DNA from: Catenulispora yoronensis | GTDB taxonomy: Bacteria > Actinomycetota > Actinomycetes > Streptomycetales > Catenulisporaceae | Assembly: GCF_039531695.1 (NCBI RefSeq) | Contig: NZ_BAAAQN010000009.1 | Location: 146,600-210,599 of the forward strand | Direction of reading: 5' to 3' | DNA: 64,000 nt | In this document: positions 1-8,580 of the stretch, piece by piece | Layout of the letters: each line of letters starts with the position of its first letter | Position numbering within the stretch: position 1 is the first letter of the stretch | The notes under the pieces: generated by a model | Seen by the model: only the letters and a program-made list of their open reading frames with translations | What the model was told of the DNA's origin: nothing | Databases searched by the model: none | Made by a program: the position numbers and the translations under genes

Positions 1-759
1 CGTTCCGGGTCGTCGTACCCGCGGTGGAACGCGCTGCCGGACGCGGTGGCCATCGTCGGGGTCGCGCTGCTGGCCGCGCTGTTGGTGCGGTTGCAGCGGG
101 GCTCGGCGGCGGCGCTGGACCGGCACCGGCGGGCCGCGGTGGAGCGGGCTTCGCTGTTGGCGCGGCAGCGGGAGCGGCTGCGACAGCAGGCTGATTTGAG
201 CACGCATCTGATGGCGACGGTGGACGCGTTGGTGGCGGGTGAGGGGATCGGGGATCCGACGATCTCGGGGCGGTTACGGGAGGAGGCGGCGGCGCTGCGC
301 CGGGCGGTCGCGGTGGAGCGGTGGGAGGGCGGGGTGGTGGGGGTCGGTGGGCTGGTCGAGGATCTGCGGGCGTTGGCCGATGACAAGGCGGCGATCGGGC
401 TGCGGGTCGGGTTCGAGGCGGAGGGCGATGCGGCGACGGAGACGGTGATGGCAGCGGCGGCGGCAGCGATGGTCGCGGCGGCTGGTGAGGCACTGACCAA
501 TGTGCGCAAGCATGCCGGGACGGACCGCGCGGAACTGAGGCTGGCGGTGATGGATGCGGGAGTCAGCATTACCGTCGCGGATCAGGGACAGGGCTACGAC
601 GCCGCGGCGACTGCCGAGGGCTTCGGGCAGACGCGGTCACTGCGCCAGCGGATGGCGGACGTCGGCGGGCGGGTGGACATCGAGTCGGCTCCGGGCGCGG
701 GGACACAAGTCGTGTTGTGGGTGCCCTTTGCTGGTGAACCCGGTGAGGAGCAGCGATGA
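1..759 (+). CDS. Sensor histidine kinase-like protein, 5' truncated by window edge
   Basis: The frame is open from base 1 and ends at TGA 757-759, so 252 residues are visible and the true start lies upstream; a GTG at 46 is only an internal candidate. A hydrophobic helix (about residues 14-31) is followed by a charged coiled region and then a HATPase_c-like domain. The N-box is visible as GEALTNVRKHAGT and the G-box as DQGQGYD, with a C-terminal GAGTQVVLWVPF strand, as in NarL-type (HisKA_3) kinases. The position where the family has ERxRxAxxLHD reads ERLRQQADLST, so the usual phospho-acceptor histidine is replaced by Ser; a His lies two residues further on. It overlaps the next gene by ATGA, implying translational coupling. 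Family assignment is firm, kinase competence is not. Confidence 0.8.
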   Translation, partial: RSGSSYPRWNALPDAVAIVGVALLAALLVRLQRGSAAALDRHRRAAVERASLLARQRERLRQQADLSTHLMATVDALVAGEGIGDPTISGRLREEAAALRRAVAVERWEGGVVGVGGLVEDLRALADDKAAIGLRVGFEAEGDAATETVMAAAAAAMVAAAGEALTNVRKHAGTDRAELRLAVMDAGVSITVADQGQGYDAAATAEGFGQTRSLRQRMADVGGRVDIESAPGAGTQVVLWVPFAGEPGEEQR

Positions 760-2069
760 TCAGGGCTCCGCGCCTGTTGCGTTTGTGGTGGCTGGACCGC
801 GTACCTCCACCGCATGCGCGGCTCGTGCTCCTGCTCGGGCTGGCGATTCGCGCGGCCGGGGTCTTGATGCTGGTCGGCACCATTCCGGTGATCTGGGACC
901 ACATTGAGCATCCGTGGTGGAGCGCTCTGGTCGCGGCGGTGCTCGTGGTGGAGAACGCGGCGGTGGCGTTGTGGTGGCTGGCGCGGCGGCGGCCCGATCC
1001 GCGGGTGTTGTGGCTGGACCTGCCGATCGGGGCGGTGGCGATCGTCGTCGATACCGCGCTGAATCCTGGTCATGGGGTCGTCGGCTGGGCGTTGTTCGTG
1101 TACCCGAACACGGTGTTGATGGCGTTCGTCGTCGGGTTGCTCTGTCGACGGGCGTGGGGCGCGCTCGGTTGCGGGGCGTTGTGGGCGGCGGCGAACGTGG
1201 GTGCCACCGTGGCGTTTAGGGACAGCCCGCGCGGGACGCTGGTTCAGGTCAGCTTGGGATACCTGATCAATGTGCTGATTGGCTGGGCCGGTGGCAGCAT
1301 GCTGCGTCGCAATGAGGAACTGCTCGCCGCCGCGTCGGCACGTGAGCTGAGGGAGACCGCGGAACTCGCGGCCAGCGCCCAGAAATGGCGGTTGGCGACC
1401 GCGCTGCACGACGGTGTCTTGCAGACCCTCGAAATGCTCCACCGAAGCACCGACATCGACGACGTGGGCTTGCGCGCCCAGGTTGCCGACCGCGCGACCT
1501 GGCTGCGGCGCTACATCGAGACCGGGCGCGGCGACCAGGGCGGTGACTTGGGCGTCGATCTGGATGCGGTGGTCACGGCGGCGCGGCAGGCCGGGATCAC
1601 GGTGGAGGTGAACGCGGCCCGGCTGCTGGCGTCGGACGACGGGTTGGAAGAAACGTTCCAGGTCTCCGGCCAGAGTCCTGTCATGCTCGCGACGCCGCAG
1701 CGCGAGGCCATGATCGAAGCGCTGTTCCAGACCATCAGCTCCTTCGGGCCCGACCCGGCGGCCGTGATCATGGTCCGCGCCGTCCCCGAACAGGGCGGTG
1801 TCCACGTGACCGTGCTCGCCACCGGTGAGGCGACGCCGTCCGGCACGGACGTCGCGGAGGCCGGGGCCCGGCTGGTGTCGGCCGGCGGATGGCTGAGGGC
1901 GACGCCGGTGCCCTGCATCGAACTGTGGGTGCCGGGAATCGGCGCGGGTGACGGCCGGCCGGCCCCGGGCGACGCACAGCCGACCCCGGGCGACGCACAG
2001 CCGATCCCGGACAACGGACAGCCGGCCCCGGCCGACAGCCGGCCAACCGCCGCCGACGAGTTCCCCTGA
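756..2069 (+). CDS. Membrane histidine kinase-like protein with degenerate ATPase domain
   Basis: 437 residues, start ATG overlapping the previous stop (ATGA). About six hydrophobic segments occupy residues 23-180, followed by a linker and a clear HisKA_3-type dimerisation motif with the acceptor histidine (LATALHDGVLQTLEML, His218). The region where the ATP-binding domain should follow (about 270-395) retains the general length and the final ELWVP strand, but no N-box asparagine and no DxGxG motif can be found. The tail (about 400-437) is a Pro/Gln/Asp-rich imperfect repeat (PGDAQP units). No response-regulator receiver gene follows; instead a LuxR ATPase regulator starts 40 bases later. I infer that this protein and the upstream kinase act together, because each keeps the part that the other has lost. 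Confidence 0.75.
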   Translation: MIRAPRLLRLWWLDRVPPPHARLVLLLGLAIRAAGVLMLVGTIPVIWDHIEHPWWSALVAAVLVVENAAVALWWLARRRPDPRVLWLDLPIGAVAIVVDTALNPGHGVVGWALFVYPNTVLMAFVVGLLCRRAWGALGCGALWAAANVGATVAFRDSPRGTLVQVSLGYLINVLIGWAGGSMLRRNEELLAAASARELRETAELAASAQKWRLATALHDGVLQTLEMLHRSTDIDDVGLRAQVADRATWLRRYIETGRGDQGGDLGVDLDAVVTAARQAGITVEVNAARLLASDDGLEETFQVSGQSPVMLATPQREAMIEALFQTISSFGPDPAAVIMVRAVPEQGGVHVTVLATGEATPSGTDVAEAGARLVSAGGWLRATPVPCIELWVPGIGAGDGRPAPGDAQPTPGDAQPIPDNGQPAPADSRPTAADEFP

Positions 2070-2109
2070 CCAGCCCCGCAGGCCCGCCCACCACGGCTAC
2101 CATCGCATC

Positions 2110-4764
2110 ATGGCGCCGGAGCAGTCCTTCACCGGCCGCGCCCCCGAACTCGCGTTCCTCGCCGAACACCTGCGCCGCGACGGCCCCGGGGCCGTCCTGG
2201 TCGGAGGCGCCGGCGTGGGGAAGACGCGGCTGGCGGTGGTGGCGGCCCGCCGGGCCGTGGACGACGGGCTGATCGTGCGGCGGGTGGGCGCGACCACCAG
2301 CTCCCAGGCGCTGCCGCTCGGCGCCTTCGCGCCGCTGCTGCCCGGGGCGATGGGTATGGCCCCTGATTTCAGTATCCTGATCAAGGCGGCCGAGCTGCTG
2401 GTGCCGGGGGACGAGCGCGGCACCGCCATCGTCGTGGACGACGCCCACCTGCTCGACCCGCTGTCGGCCAGCCTGCTGCTGCATCTGGCGCTCACCGAGC
2501 GGGCGCCGCTGCTCGTGACGGTCCGTGCCGGCGAGAAGTGCCCGGACGCCGTGGCGGCGTTGTGGAAGGACGGCCTCGTGCCGCGCCTGGACGTCCGGCC
2601 GCTGGCCGAGGCCGAGACCGCCGAGCTGGTGGAGGCGATCGTCGACGGGCCGGTGCAGAGCCACACCCAGAACCGGCTCTGGCAGCTGACACAAGGCAAT
2701 CCGCTCCTGGTCCACACACTGGTCGGCGCCGCGCTGACGTCCGGGACGATGGCGCCGGTCGGCGGCATCTGGCGATGGCGCGGCAGCCTGCACTGCACCC
2801 CCGGGCTGGTCGACGCCGTCTCCAGCCGCCTGGACAGCCTGGACCCGGCGGTCTACGCGGCGGTCGAGGCCGTCGCCTACGGCGAGCCGATCGGCCCGGA
2901 ACTGCTCTCCGCCTTCACCGATCCCGCCGCCGTCGATCAGGCGGAACGCCTCGGTCTGCTCGCGGTGCATGTCGACGGCCGCCGGGTGGAGGTCCGCCTC
3001 GGCCATCCGCTCTACGGCGAGGCGGTCCGCGCCCGCACCCCCAAGCTCGCCGAGCGCCGGCTGTTCGGACGTCTGGCCGCAGCGCTGGCCGGGACCGGCG
3101 GCCGGCGGTCCGGCGACACCCTGCGGTGGGCCAAGTTCGCGCTGGACAGCGACGTGCCGCCGGACCCGTTCCGCTTCACCGAGGCGACCGCTCGGGCCAT
3201 CGGCCTGTACGAGCTCGACTTCGCGGTGCGCTGCGCCCGCCGGGCCCTGGACTCCGGCGGCCCGGTCGAGGCGAGCATCCTGCTCGGGATGGCACTGAGC
3301 TGGCTGGACCGCGGCGAGGAGTCCGAGGCGGCGCTGGCCGCCGACGCCGCCCGGGCCCGCACTGACGAGCAGATCATGACCATGGCGTTCACCCGCGCCG
3401 CCAACCTGAACTGGGTCGCGGTCCGGCCGCAGGAGGCCGATCTGGTCCTGCGCGAGGCCCGGGAGCAGCTGTCCTCCGCCGCCGACCGCGCCGTGCTCGA
3501 CGCCTTCGCCGCGGTGTTCGCCGTGCAGCGCGGCCACCTGGAGGAGGGCTGGGCCATGCTCGATCGGCTGCCGGCCGCTCCCGCCGACTGGCCGCCGGTC
3601 GCCACCGTGATCGCCGAGATCGCCGCCACCGACGCGCTGGGCGTGCAGGGCCGCGTCGACGAGGTGGCCGAGCACGTGGAACGGGGCCACGCCGGAGTCG
3701 ACCTGGCTCCCCAGTTCGGCGTGATGCGCCACGGCCTCGGGATGGGTCATATCAATGCCCTGGCCTGGGCCGGGCTCCTGGGCGCCGCCGATGACGTCGC
3801 CGACTTCTACGCGGGCTACACGGACGCCTCGGCGCAGCTGTCCGGAACGATGCTGATGCACGGCCACTACGCCACGACGCTGTTCCGCAGCCGCCTTGCC
3901 CTGGAACGAGGCCGCGTCCGCACCGCGCTGCGCCTCGGCCGGGATGCCGCCGCCGGCTTCGCCGAGGAGGACCCCGGCGCCTGGGCGGTCATGGCCGCGT
4001 TCGTTCTGTCCCAGGCCGCCGCTGCGGCCGGCGACGCCGATGGTGCCGCCGCAGCGTTCGCCGACGCCGAACGCCTCTATCGCCCGACGACGCAAGGGCT
4101 GCAAGCCCCGATCGTGCTCCTGTGCCGGGCGTGGTTGGCGGCCGCCAACGGGACCCCGAGCCGGGCCCGGGCGCTCGCCCGCGACGCCGCGTCGCTGGCC
4201 GCCGACCTGCACCAGTGGGCCGTGGAAGCCGTGGCGCTGCACACGGCGGTGCGCTTCGGCGACCGGGCACCGGCGGAGCGGCTGGCTGCGTTGGCGCAAC
4301 AGATCGACGGCCCCAGGGCGCCGCTCGCTGCTCGCCATGCCGCCGCCTTCGCGGCCGGCGACGTCGGCGGTCTCGAAGCGGTGAGCCTCGACTTCGAACA
4401 GTTGGGCGCGGTGCTGATCGCCGCCGACGCGAGCGCACAGGCCGTGTCGATCTATCGCGGACGCGGCGACCTGCGCGGCGAACAGACCGCGCTGACTCGG
4501 ATTCGGCACTTGGTCGAGCTCTGCGAAACCCCCGACACTCCCGCGCTGCGCGAGGCGCTGCGGCCGTCGCCGTTGACGGAGCGGGAACGCGAAGTGGCCA
4601 TGCTCGTGGCCGCCGGGCTGGCCAACCGCCAGATCGCCGAGCGCCTGGTGGTCTCGGTACGCACTGTCGAAGGACACGTATATCGCGCGTGCACGAAGCT
4701 CGGCGTGGCGGACCGCGCGGGGCTCGCCGCTGTGCTGGGGTCGGCGGAGGCCGAAGACAGGTAG
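2110..4764 (+). CDS. LuxR-family transcriptional regulator with AAA ATPase domain (LAL type)
   Basis: 884 residues from ATG 2110. The frame is open further upstream to 1948, but that stretch overlaps the previous gene and encodes low-complexity sequence, so the ATG just before the FTGRAPEL block is preferred. Walker A is GGAGVGKT (residues 32-39), Walker B is AIVVDDAHLLD, and a long TPR-like helical region follows. The C-terminus is a canonical LuxR helix-turn-helix: LTEREREVAMLVAAGL, then RQIAERLVVSVRTVEGHV. Such MalT-like STAND regulators bind DNA after NTP- and ligand-dependent assembly. It lies downstream of the two kinase-like genes in the same direction and may belong with them. The regulated genes cannot be deduced. 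Confidence 0.9.
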   Translation: MAPEQSFTGRAPELAFLAEHLRRDGPGAVLVGGAGVGKTRLAVVAARRAVDDGLIVRRVGATTSSQALPLGAFAPLLPGAMGMAPDFSILIKAAELLVPGDERGTAIVVDDAHLLDPLSASLLLHLALTERAPLLVTVRAGEKCPDAVAALWKDGLVPRLDVRPLAEAETAELVEAIVDGPVQSHTQNRLWQLTQGNPLLVHTLVGAALTSGTMAPVGGIWRWRGSLHCTPGLVDAVSSRLDSLDPAVYAAVEAVAYGEPIGPELLSAFTDPAAVDQAERLGLLAVHVDGRRVEVRLGHPLYGEAVRARTPKLAERRLFGRLAAALAGTGGRRSGDTLRWAKFALDSDVPPDPFRFTEATARAIGLYELDFAVRCARRALDSGGPVEASILLGMALSWLDRGEESEAALAADAARARTDEQIMTMAFTRAANLNWVAVRPQEADLVLREAREQLSSAADRAVLDAFAAVFAVQRGHLEEGWAMLDRLPAAPADWPPVATVIAEIAATDALGVQGRVDEVAEHVERGHAGVDLAPQFGVMRHGLGMGHINALAWAGLLGAADDVADFYAGYTDASAQLSGTMLMHGHYATTLFRSRLALERGRVRTALRLGRDAAAGFAEEDPGAWAVMAAFVLSQAAAAAGDADGAAAAFADAERLYRPTTQGLQAPIVLLCRAWLAAANGTPSRARALARDAASLAADLHQWAVEAVALHTAVRFGDRAPAERLAALAQQIDGPRAPLAARHAAAFAAGDVGGLEAVSLDFEQLGAVLIAADASAQAVSIYRGRGDLRGEQTALTRIRHLVELCETPDTPALREALRPSPLTEREREVAMLVAAGLANRQIAERLVVSVRTVEGHVYRACTKLGVADRAGLAAVLGSAEAEDR

Positions 4765-4866
4765 TCGACTACGCGTGACGTCCCCGGCCGTCGGCTGCGA
4801 GATTCGGAGTGCGGTGCGGTCTGCCCGCCGACTTCTTTGACTTCGCGATCCACCTGGGGGACTCGA

Positions 4867-6828
4867 GTGTCTCGCAAGCATCATCAGTTCATGGCTGCCC
4901 GCTCGCACAGGCTGGCCGCCGCGGTGCTCAGCACCGCGCTCACCCTCGCCGCCGGTGCCCTGGCCGCCGGGCCCGCGCACGCGACGGCGCAGGGCGACAA
5001 CGGTGTCGTCGCCTTTCTGACGCACATCGGCAACCAGTACCGCATCGCGGTCGCGCATGCCGACGGCAGCGGCTACAAGGTGCTGAACCTGGCCGCCCAG
5101 GGAATGGCGGCCACTCCGAACCTGGCCACGCCCGCGATGTCGCCCGACGGCACCCGGATCGCGTTCGCCGAGTCCGGCGGCTCCAGTGCGATCTGGACCG
5201 CGAACGTCGACGGCAGCCACCTGGTACGGGTCTCCTCGCCGACAGCGTCGATGAGCGACTCGGCCCCGGCCTGGGCGCCGGACAGCAGCCGGATCTATTT
5301 CGCGCGTACTGTCGGCGCCGGACAAACGCAGATCTTCTCCGTGTTCGCCGACGGCGGCGACGACCGGTCGCTCTTTGGCGGCGCGACGGGCTTCAGCGAC
5401 ACGACGCCGGACGTCGCGCCGAACGGCGACGTGGCCTTCGCCCGGACCAACGGCCCGGACGCCGGCATCTATGTGCGGTCGGCGATCTCGGGCCTGGCGG
5501 TGCTGTTCGCGCGGGACGGCCGCGATCCCTCGTACTCGCCGTTGGGGACACTGCTCGCCTACGCCGGGCCGGTGCCGTTCGCCGGAACCGGCATCTACTA
5601 CAGGCCCGCCACCGGCGGCTCGGAGACGTTCGTGCAGGGAACCGGGTTCGGATCGCATCCGTCCTGGTCGCCGGACGGGTTCAAGATCGCTTATCAGGCC
5701 ACTCCATCGGGCGCCGCCGGGCTGCATCTGCACGTCGTCGACGTCAACTCGGACACCATCTCCGACGTCACCACCAATGCCGGCGCCGGAACGCCGGAGT
5801 TCTCGCCGTCGTGGCAGCCGGTGACGAGTGTCGGCATCGACCGCGTCGGAGGACCGGACCGGATCGACACCGCCATCGCGACCTCGCGGCTCGGCTACGA
5901 CAACGCCGGCCTCGGCGGCAGCCAGGCCGGCGGCGCGGTGCTGACGCGCAGCGACAGCTTCGCCGACGCGCTGGCCGGCAGCGCGCTGGCCGCGAAGCTC
6001 CACGCGCCGCTGCTGCTCACCGCCACCGGGGCGCTCGACCAGCGGGTCGCGGGCGAGCTGCGGCGGGTGCTGAAGCCCGGGGCGCAGGTGACGCTGCTCG
6101 GCGGCACCGACGTGATGTCGCAGCACGTCGCCGACCAGGTCGCAGCCCTCGGATTCACCACGCGGCGGCTCGAAGGCCCGGACCGGTACGGCACCGCGGC
6201 GGCGATCGCTTCCGCGATCAGCCCCAACCCGACGCGGATTCTGGTCGCGACCGGGAACAACTTCCCCGACGCGCTGGCGGCGGGCGCGGCGACGGGCACC
6301 GGGGTGCGCGTCGGCAAGGACACGGTCGTGCTGCTGTCCGACGACCGGTCGCTGCCCGAGGCCACGGCCGCGTATCTGCGGACGCACGTCACGGCCACCA
6401 CCGAGTTGTACGGGATCGGGGACCAGGGCGTCGCGGCGCTGCGGACGATGTTCCCCACGGACAAGGTCCACGTCGTCGCCGGCCCGGACCGGTTCGCGAC
6501 CGCCGCCGCCGTCGCGCGGACGTTCTTCACGGGCCCGACCGCGCCGCATATTACCGGTCTGGCCGTCGGCTACAACTGGCCGGACGCGTTGGCCGGCGGA
6601 GCGCTGCTCGGGGCGCATGGCGCGCCGCTGCTGCTGGCGGACCACGCGGCGATCCCGGGGGTCGAGGCGGACTACGCGCAGACCGAGTCCGCGTCCGTGA
6701 ACGAGATCCTGGCCTTCGGCGGAACCGACGTCGTGCCGGACGCTGCGGCGTTCCGGCTCGGCGACCTGGTCGGCATCGCGGGACACCGGAGCTACTTCGT
6801 GAACCGGCTGGCGCCGCCGCTGCCGTAG
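4867..6828 (+). CDS. Secreted protein with N-terminal beta-propeller and three cell-wall-binding type 2 repeats
   Basis: 653 residues from GTG 4867, chosen because a GGGGGA ribosome-binding site lies just upstream; TTG 4837 and ATG 4891 are alternatives. A signal peptide ends near AGPAHA. The first half holds TolB/PD40-type propeller blades (for example SPDGTRIAFAESGG, APDSSRIYFA, SPDGFKIAY). The second half has three CW_binding_2 repeats, each beginning with a gPDR(I/Y/F).TA motif (GGPDRIDTA, EGPDRYGTA, AGPDRFATA) and containing FPDALA or WPDALA. Such repeats bind cell-wall polymers, so the protein probably stays attached to the envelope and presents the propeller. It is monocistronic, with a strong hairpin downstream. 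Confidence 0.88.
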   Translation: MSRKHHQFMAARSHRLAAAVLSTALTLAAGALAAGPAHATAQGDNGVVAFLTHIGNQYRIAVAHADGSGYKVLNLAAQGMAATPNLATPAMSPDGTRIAFAESGGSSAIWTANVDGSHLVRVSSPTASMSDSAPAWAPDSSRIYFARTVGAGQTQIFSVFADGGDDRSLFGGATGFSDTTPDVAPNGDVAFARTNGPDAGIYVRSAISGLAVLFARDGRDPSYSPLGTLLAYAGPVPFAGTGIYYRPATGGSETFVQGTGFGSHPSWSPDGFKIAYQATPSGAAGLHLHVVDVNSDTISDVTTNAGAGTPEFSPSWQPVTSVGIDRVGGPDRIDTAIATSRLGYDNAGLGGSQAGGAVLTRSDSFADALAGSALAAKLHAPLLLTATGALDQRVAGELRRVLKPGAQVTLLGGTDVMSQHVADQVAALGFTTRRLEGPDRYGTAAAIASAISPNPTRILVATGNNFPDALAAGAATGTGVRVGKDTVVLLSDDRSLPEATAAYLRTHVTATTELYGIGDQGVAALRTMFPTDKVHVVAGPDRFATAAAVARTFFTGPTAPHITGLAVGYNWPDALAGGALLGAHGAPLLLADHAAIPGVEADYAQTESASVNEILAFGGTDVVPDAAAFRLGDLVGIAGHRSYFVNRLAPPLP

Positions 6829-6830
6829 GA

Positions 6831-6877
6831 GACAGCGACAGGGATAGGGGTAGCGACAGGGACAGCGACAGCGACAC
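6831..6877. repeat. Short GACAGC/GACAGG direct repeats
   Basis: Between the stop codon and the downstream hairpin the DNA is a run of imperfect 6-base units (GACAGC, GACAGG, GATAGG). It is non-coding as far as I can see and resembles the simple-repeat expansions found inside several genes of this window. Confidence 0.6.
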
Positions 6878-6878
6878 G

Positions 6879-6912
6879 GACGCCGCCGCATCGGAGACGA
6901 TGCGGCGGCGTC
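6879..6912. terminator. Perfect 14-bp hairpin, probable factor-independent terminator
   Basis: Arms 6879-6892 (GACGCCGCCGCATC) and 6899-6912 pair perfectly around a 6-base loop. There is no T-tract, as is common in actinobacteria. It separates the propeller gene from the sigma factor gene. Confidence 0.75.
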
Positions 6913-7000
6913 TCGCGTTCGCAGAAAACTGCTGCGCGAACATTCCAACCGACCGCCGCTCCCATCGCGTATACCCGTCAGGACAAACCGAGGGAGCGGT

Positions 7001-7756
7001 GTGGAGCAGCAGGACGAGGCGGAGTTCCGCGAGTACGCCGTCGCGCGGCAGACCCATCTGCGGCGTGTCGGCTACTTGCTGTGCGGCGACTGGCACCTGG
7101 CCGAGGATCTCGCCCAGACCACTCTCGTGAAGCTCTATGCCTCCTGGACTCGTGTGCGGCGTGGGCGCGAGGTGGACGCGTACGCGCGCCGCATCCTCTA
7201 CCGCACCTTCCTCAGCGAGACTCGGCGGCGGCGCTACCACGAGCTGCCGACCGATGCGTTGCCGGAAGTCGTCGGCCACGAAGAACCGATCGCGCAGCGC
7301 CTGGTGGTCCGGGAAGCGATGATGACGCTGCCGCCGAAGTGCCGTGCGGTGCTGTTGCTGCGGTACTGGGAGGACCTGAGCGTGGAGGCCACAGCCGACG
7401 CGCTGGGGTGCAGTACCGGGACCGTGAAAAGCCAGACCTCGCGGGGGTTGGGGCTGCTGCGGGCCCGGCTCGGCGACACCGAAGGACTGATTCAGGAAGC
7501 GCCCGGGGAGTCCGGGGAGTCCGGGGAATCTGGGGAGTCCGGGGAGTCCAGGGAGTCCAGGGAGTCCGGGGAGTCCAGGGAGCCTGGAGATCCCGGAGCG
7601 CCTGGCGCACCGGGAGAGTCCGGGACCCGCAGGAAACCCGGCGGCACCACAGGGCGCGGACCGTCCAGAACTTCCCGCATGGCCGCGCCGGCCATGGGTC
7701 TGCTTGGTCTGCGCAGCGGTCTCACCGGTCTCCAGGAGAGAGGGGGCCAGCGATGA
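7001..7756 (+). CDS. ECF RNA polymerase sigma factor, SigE family, with collagen-like C-terminal tail
   Basis: 251 residues from GTG 7001, preceded by a GGGAG ribosome-binding site. Sigma region 2 (about 1-75; AEDLAQTTLVKLY) and region 4 (about 105-160; LPPKCRAVLLLRYWEDLS, then TGTVKSQTSRGL) are intact and of normal family length. After residue 165 an unusual tail follows: about 13 Gly-X-Y-like triplets (mainly GES, then GDP, GAP), then a basic, Ala/Gly/Leu-rich end. The gene overlaps the downstream membrane protein (TGA inside ATGA), the usual arrangement of a sigma factor and its regulator. Core assignment is firm; the role of the tail is unknown. Confidence 0.92.
   Translation: MEQQDEAEFREYAVARQTHLRRVGYLLCGDWHLAEDLAQTTLVKLYASWTRVRRGREVDAYARRILYRTFLSETRRRRYHELPTDALPEVVGHEEPIAQRLVVREAMMTLPPKCRAVLLLRYWEDLSVEATADALGCSTGTVKSQTSRGLGLLRARLGDTEGLIQEAPGESGESGESGESGESRESRESGESREPGDPGAPGAPGESGTRRKPGGTTGRGPSRTSRMAAPAMGLLGLRSGLTGLQERGGQR
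7505..7621 (+). repeat. 9-bp tandem repeat encoding Gly-X-Y triplets
   Basis: The unit GGGGAGTCC recurs with few changes, encoding Gly/Arg-Glu-Ser triplets and then GDP, GAP, GAP, GES. It lies inside the sigma factor gene beyond conserved region 4. The nine-base period keeps the reading frame whatever the copy number, so length variation between strains is expected. Confidence 0.85.
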
Positions 7757-8520
7757 GTCGCCTCTCTCCGCGCCGGGGCCACGGCCGCTCGGGCTCGGGC
7801 TCGGGCGCTCCGCCAACCCCTGCCGACGACGCCTGGTTGTCATTGGTCCTGTCCGATCTCGACGCCGGCGAGGAACCGCCGTTGCCCGGGTTGATCGCGC
7901 CGGCCATGGAACGCGGGGCGCGATTGCGGCGCCGTCGGCGGGCTTCGGGGGCGGCGGCGATGACCGCGGGCGTGGCGGGCGTCGTGCTGGTCGCGTTCGG
8001 GGCGCTGACGACGTTCGGGGGAACGGGCGCCTCGCCGGTGATCCAGACTCTTCCCGCCGGGTTCGAGCGGCTGCCCGCGCCGAGCGTCGTCGCGGCGGTG
8101 GCTGCTGTGGCCCCGGGCCGGACCGCGATCGCCGAACCGGCGCGCGACCCGGCGGCGGTTCGCGTGGAGCTGGTGTGGTCGGCCGGTCTGGCCGAGGTCC
8201 AGGTCCATGCGGCGCGCGACGGCTCGGGCTGTCCGGGCACGCTGGCCTGGGCCGGAGGCGTCTCCGGCTGTGCTCCGGGCGCTGATGGCCGGTCTTGGAC
8301 GTTCGTCGTCGGCGGGCCGGACGACTCAAGCTCCGGCGCCGGTACCGGCATCGGTATCAAGGGCTGGGGCGCGGCGCACACCTGGCCCGACGGCACCCGG
8401 GTCATCGTGGTCGCCGGCTATCGCGACGCCCTGAACGTCCAAGCCACGACACCACCGATCAGCCTCACAGCGCTGTCCGCGATTGCCGCGGATCCACGGA
8501 GCCGTGACGCGGCCCATTGA
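7753..8520 (+). CDS. Single-pass membrane protein coupled to the ECF sigma factor
   Basis: 255 residues, ATG 7753 overlapping the sigma factor stop. The N-terminal 60 residues are cytosolic and charged, with a Ser/Gly-rich start and an acidic LSDLDAGEE stretch. One hydrophobic segment (AAAMTAGVAGVVLVAFGAL, about residues 68-86) follows an RRRRR stop-transfer cluster. The remaining 165 residues are predicted extracytoplasmic, with two cysteines close together (GSGCPG and SGCAPG). Position and topology fit an anti-sigma-like sensor, but no zinc HxxxCxxC anti-sigma motif is present, so the function is inferred from context only. Confidence 0.7.
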   Translation: MSRLSPRRGHGRSGSGSGAPPTPADDAWLSLVLSDLDAGEEPPLPGLIAPAMERGARLRRRRRASGAAAMTAGVAGVVLVAFGALTTFGGTGASPVIQTLPAGFERLPAPSVVAAVAAVAPGRTAIAEPARDPAAVRVELVWSAGLAEVQVHAARDGSGCPGTLAWAGGVSGCAPGADGRSWTFVVGGPDDSSSGAGTGIGIKGWGAAHTWPDGTRVIVVAGYRDALNVQATTPPISLTALSAIAADPRSRDAAH

Positions 8521-8580
8521 TCAGCGGCATCGGCCGCGACCTCTTTGCTTGTACTACGTCACCTGTCGAAAGGCACTGTC

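Noticed and set aside
4761..4772. 12-base palindrome GTAGTCGACTAC at the LuxR stop codon
   Set aside because: Too short for a terminator and overlapping the coding end; no context supports an operator.
1768..6948. Very long open frame on the minus strand
   Set aside because: It runs antisense to the kinase, LuxR and propeller genes, is rich in Arg, Gln, Pro and Gly, and has no recognisable domain. Long antisense frames are expected at this GC content.
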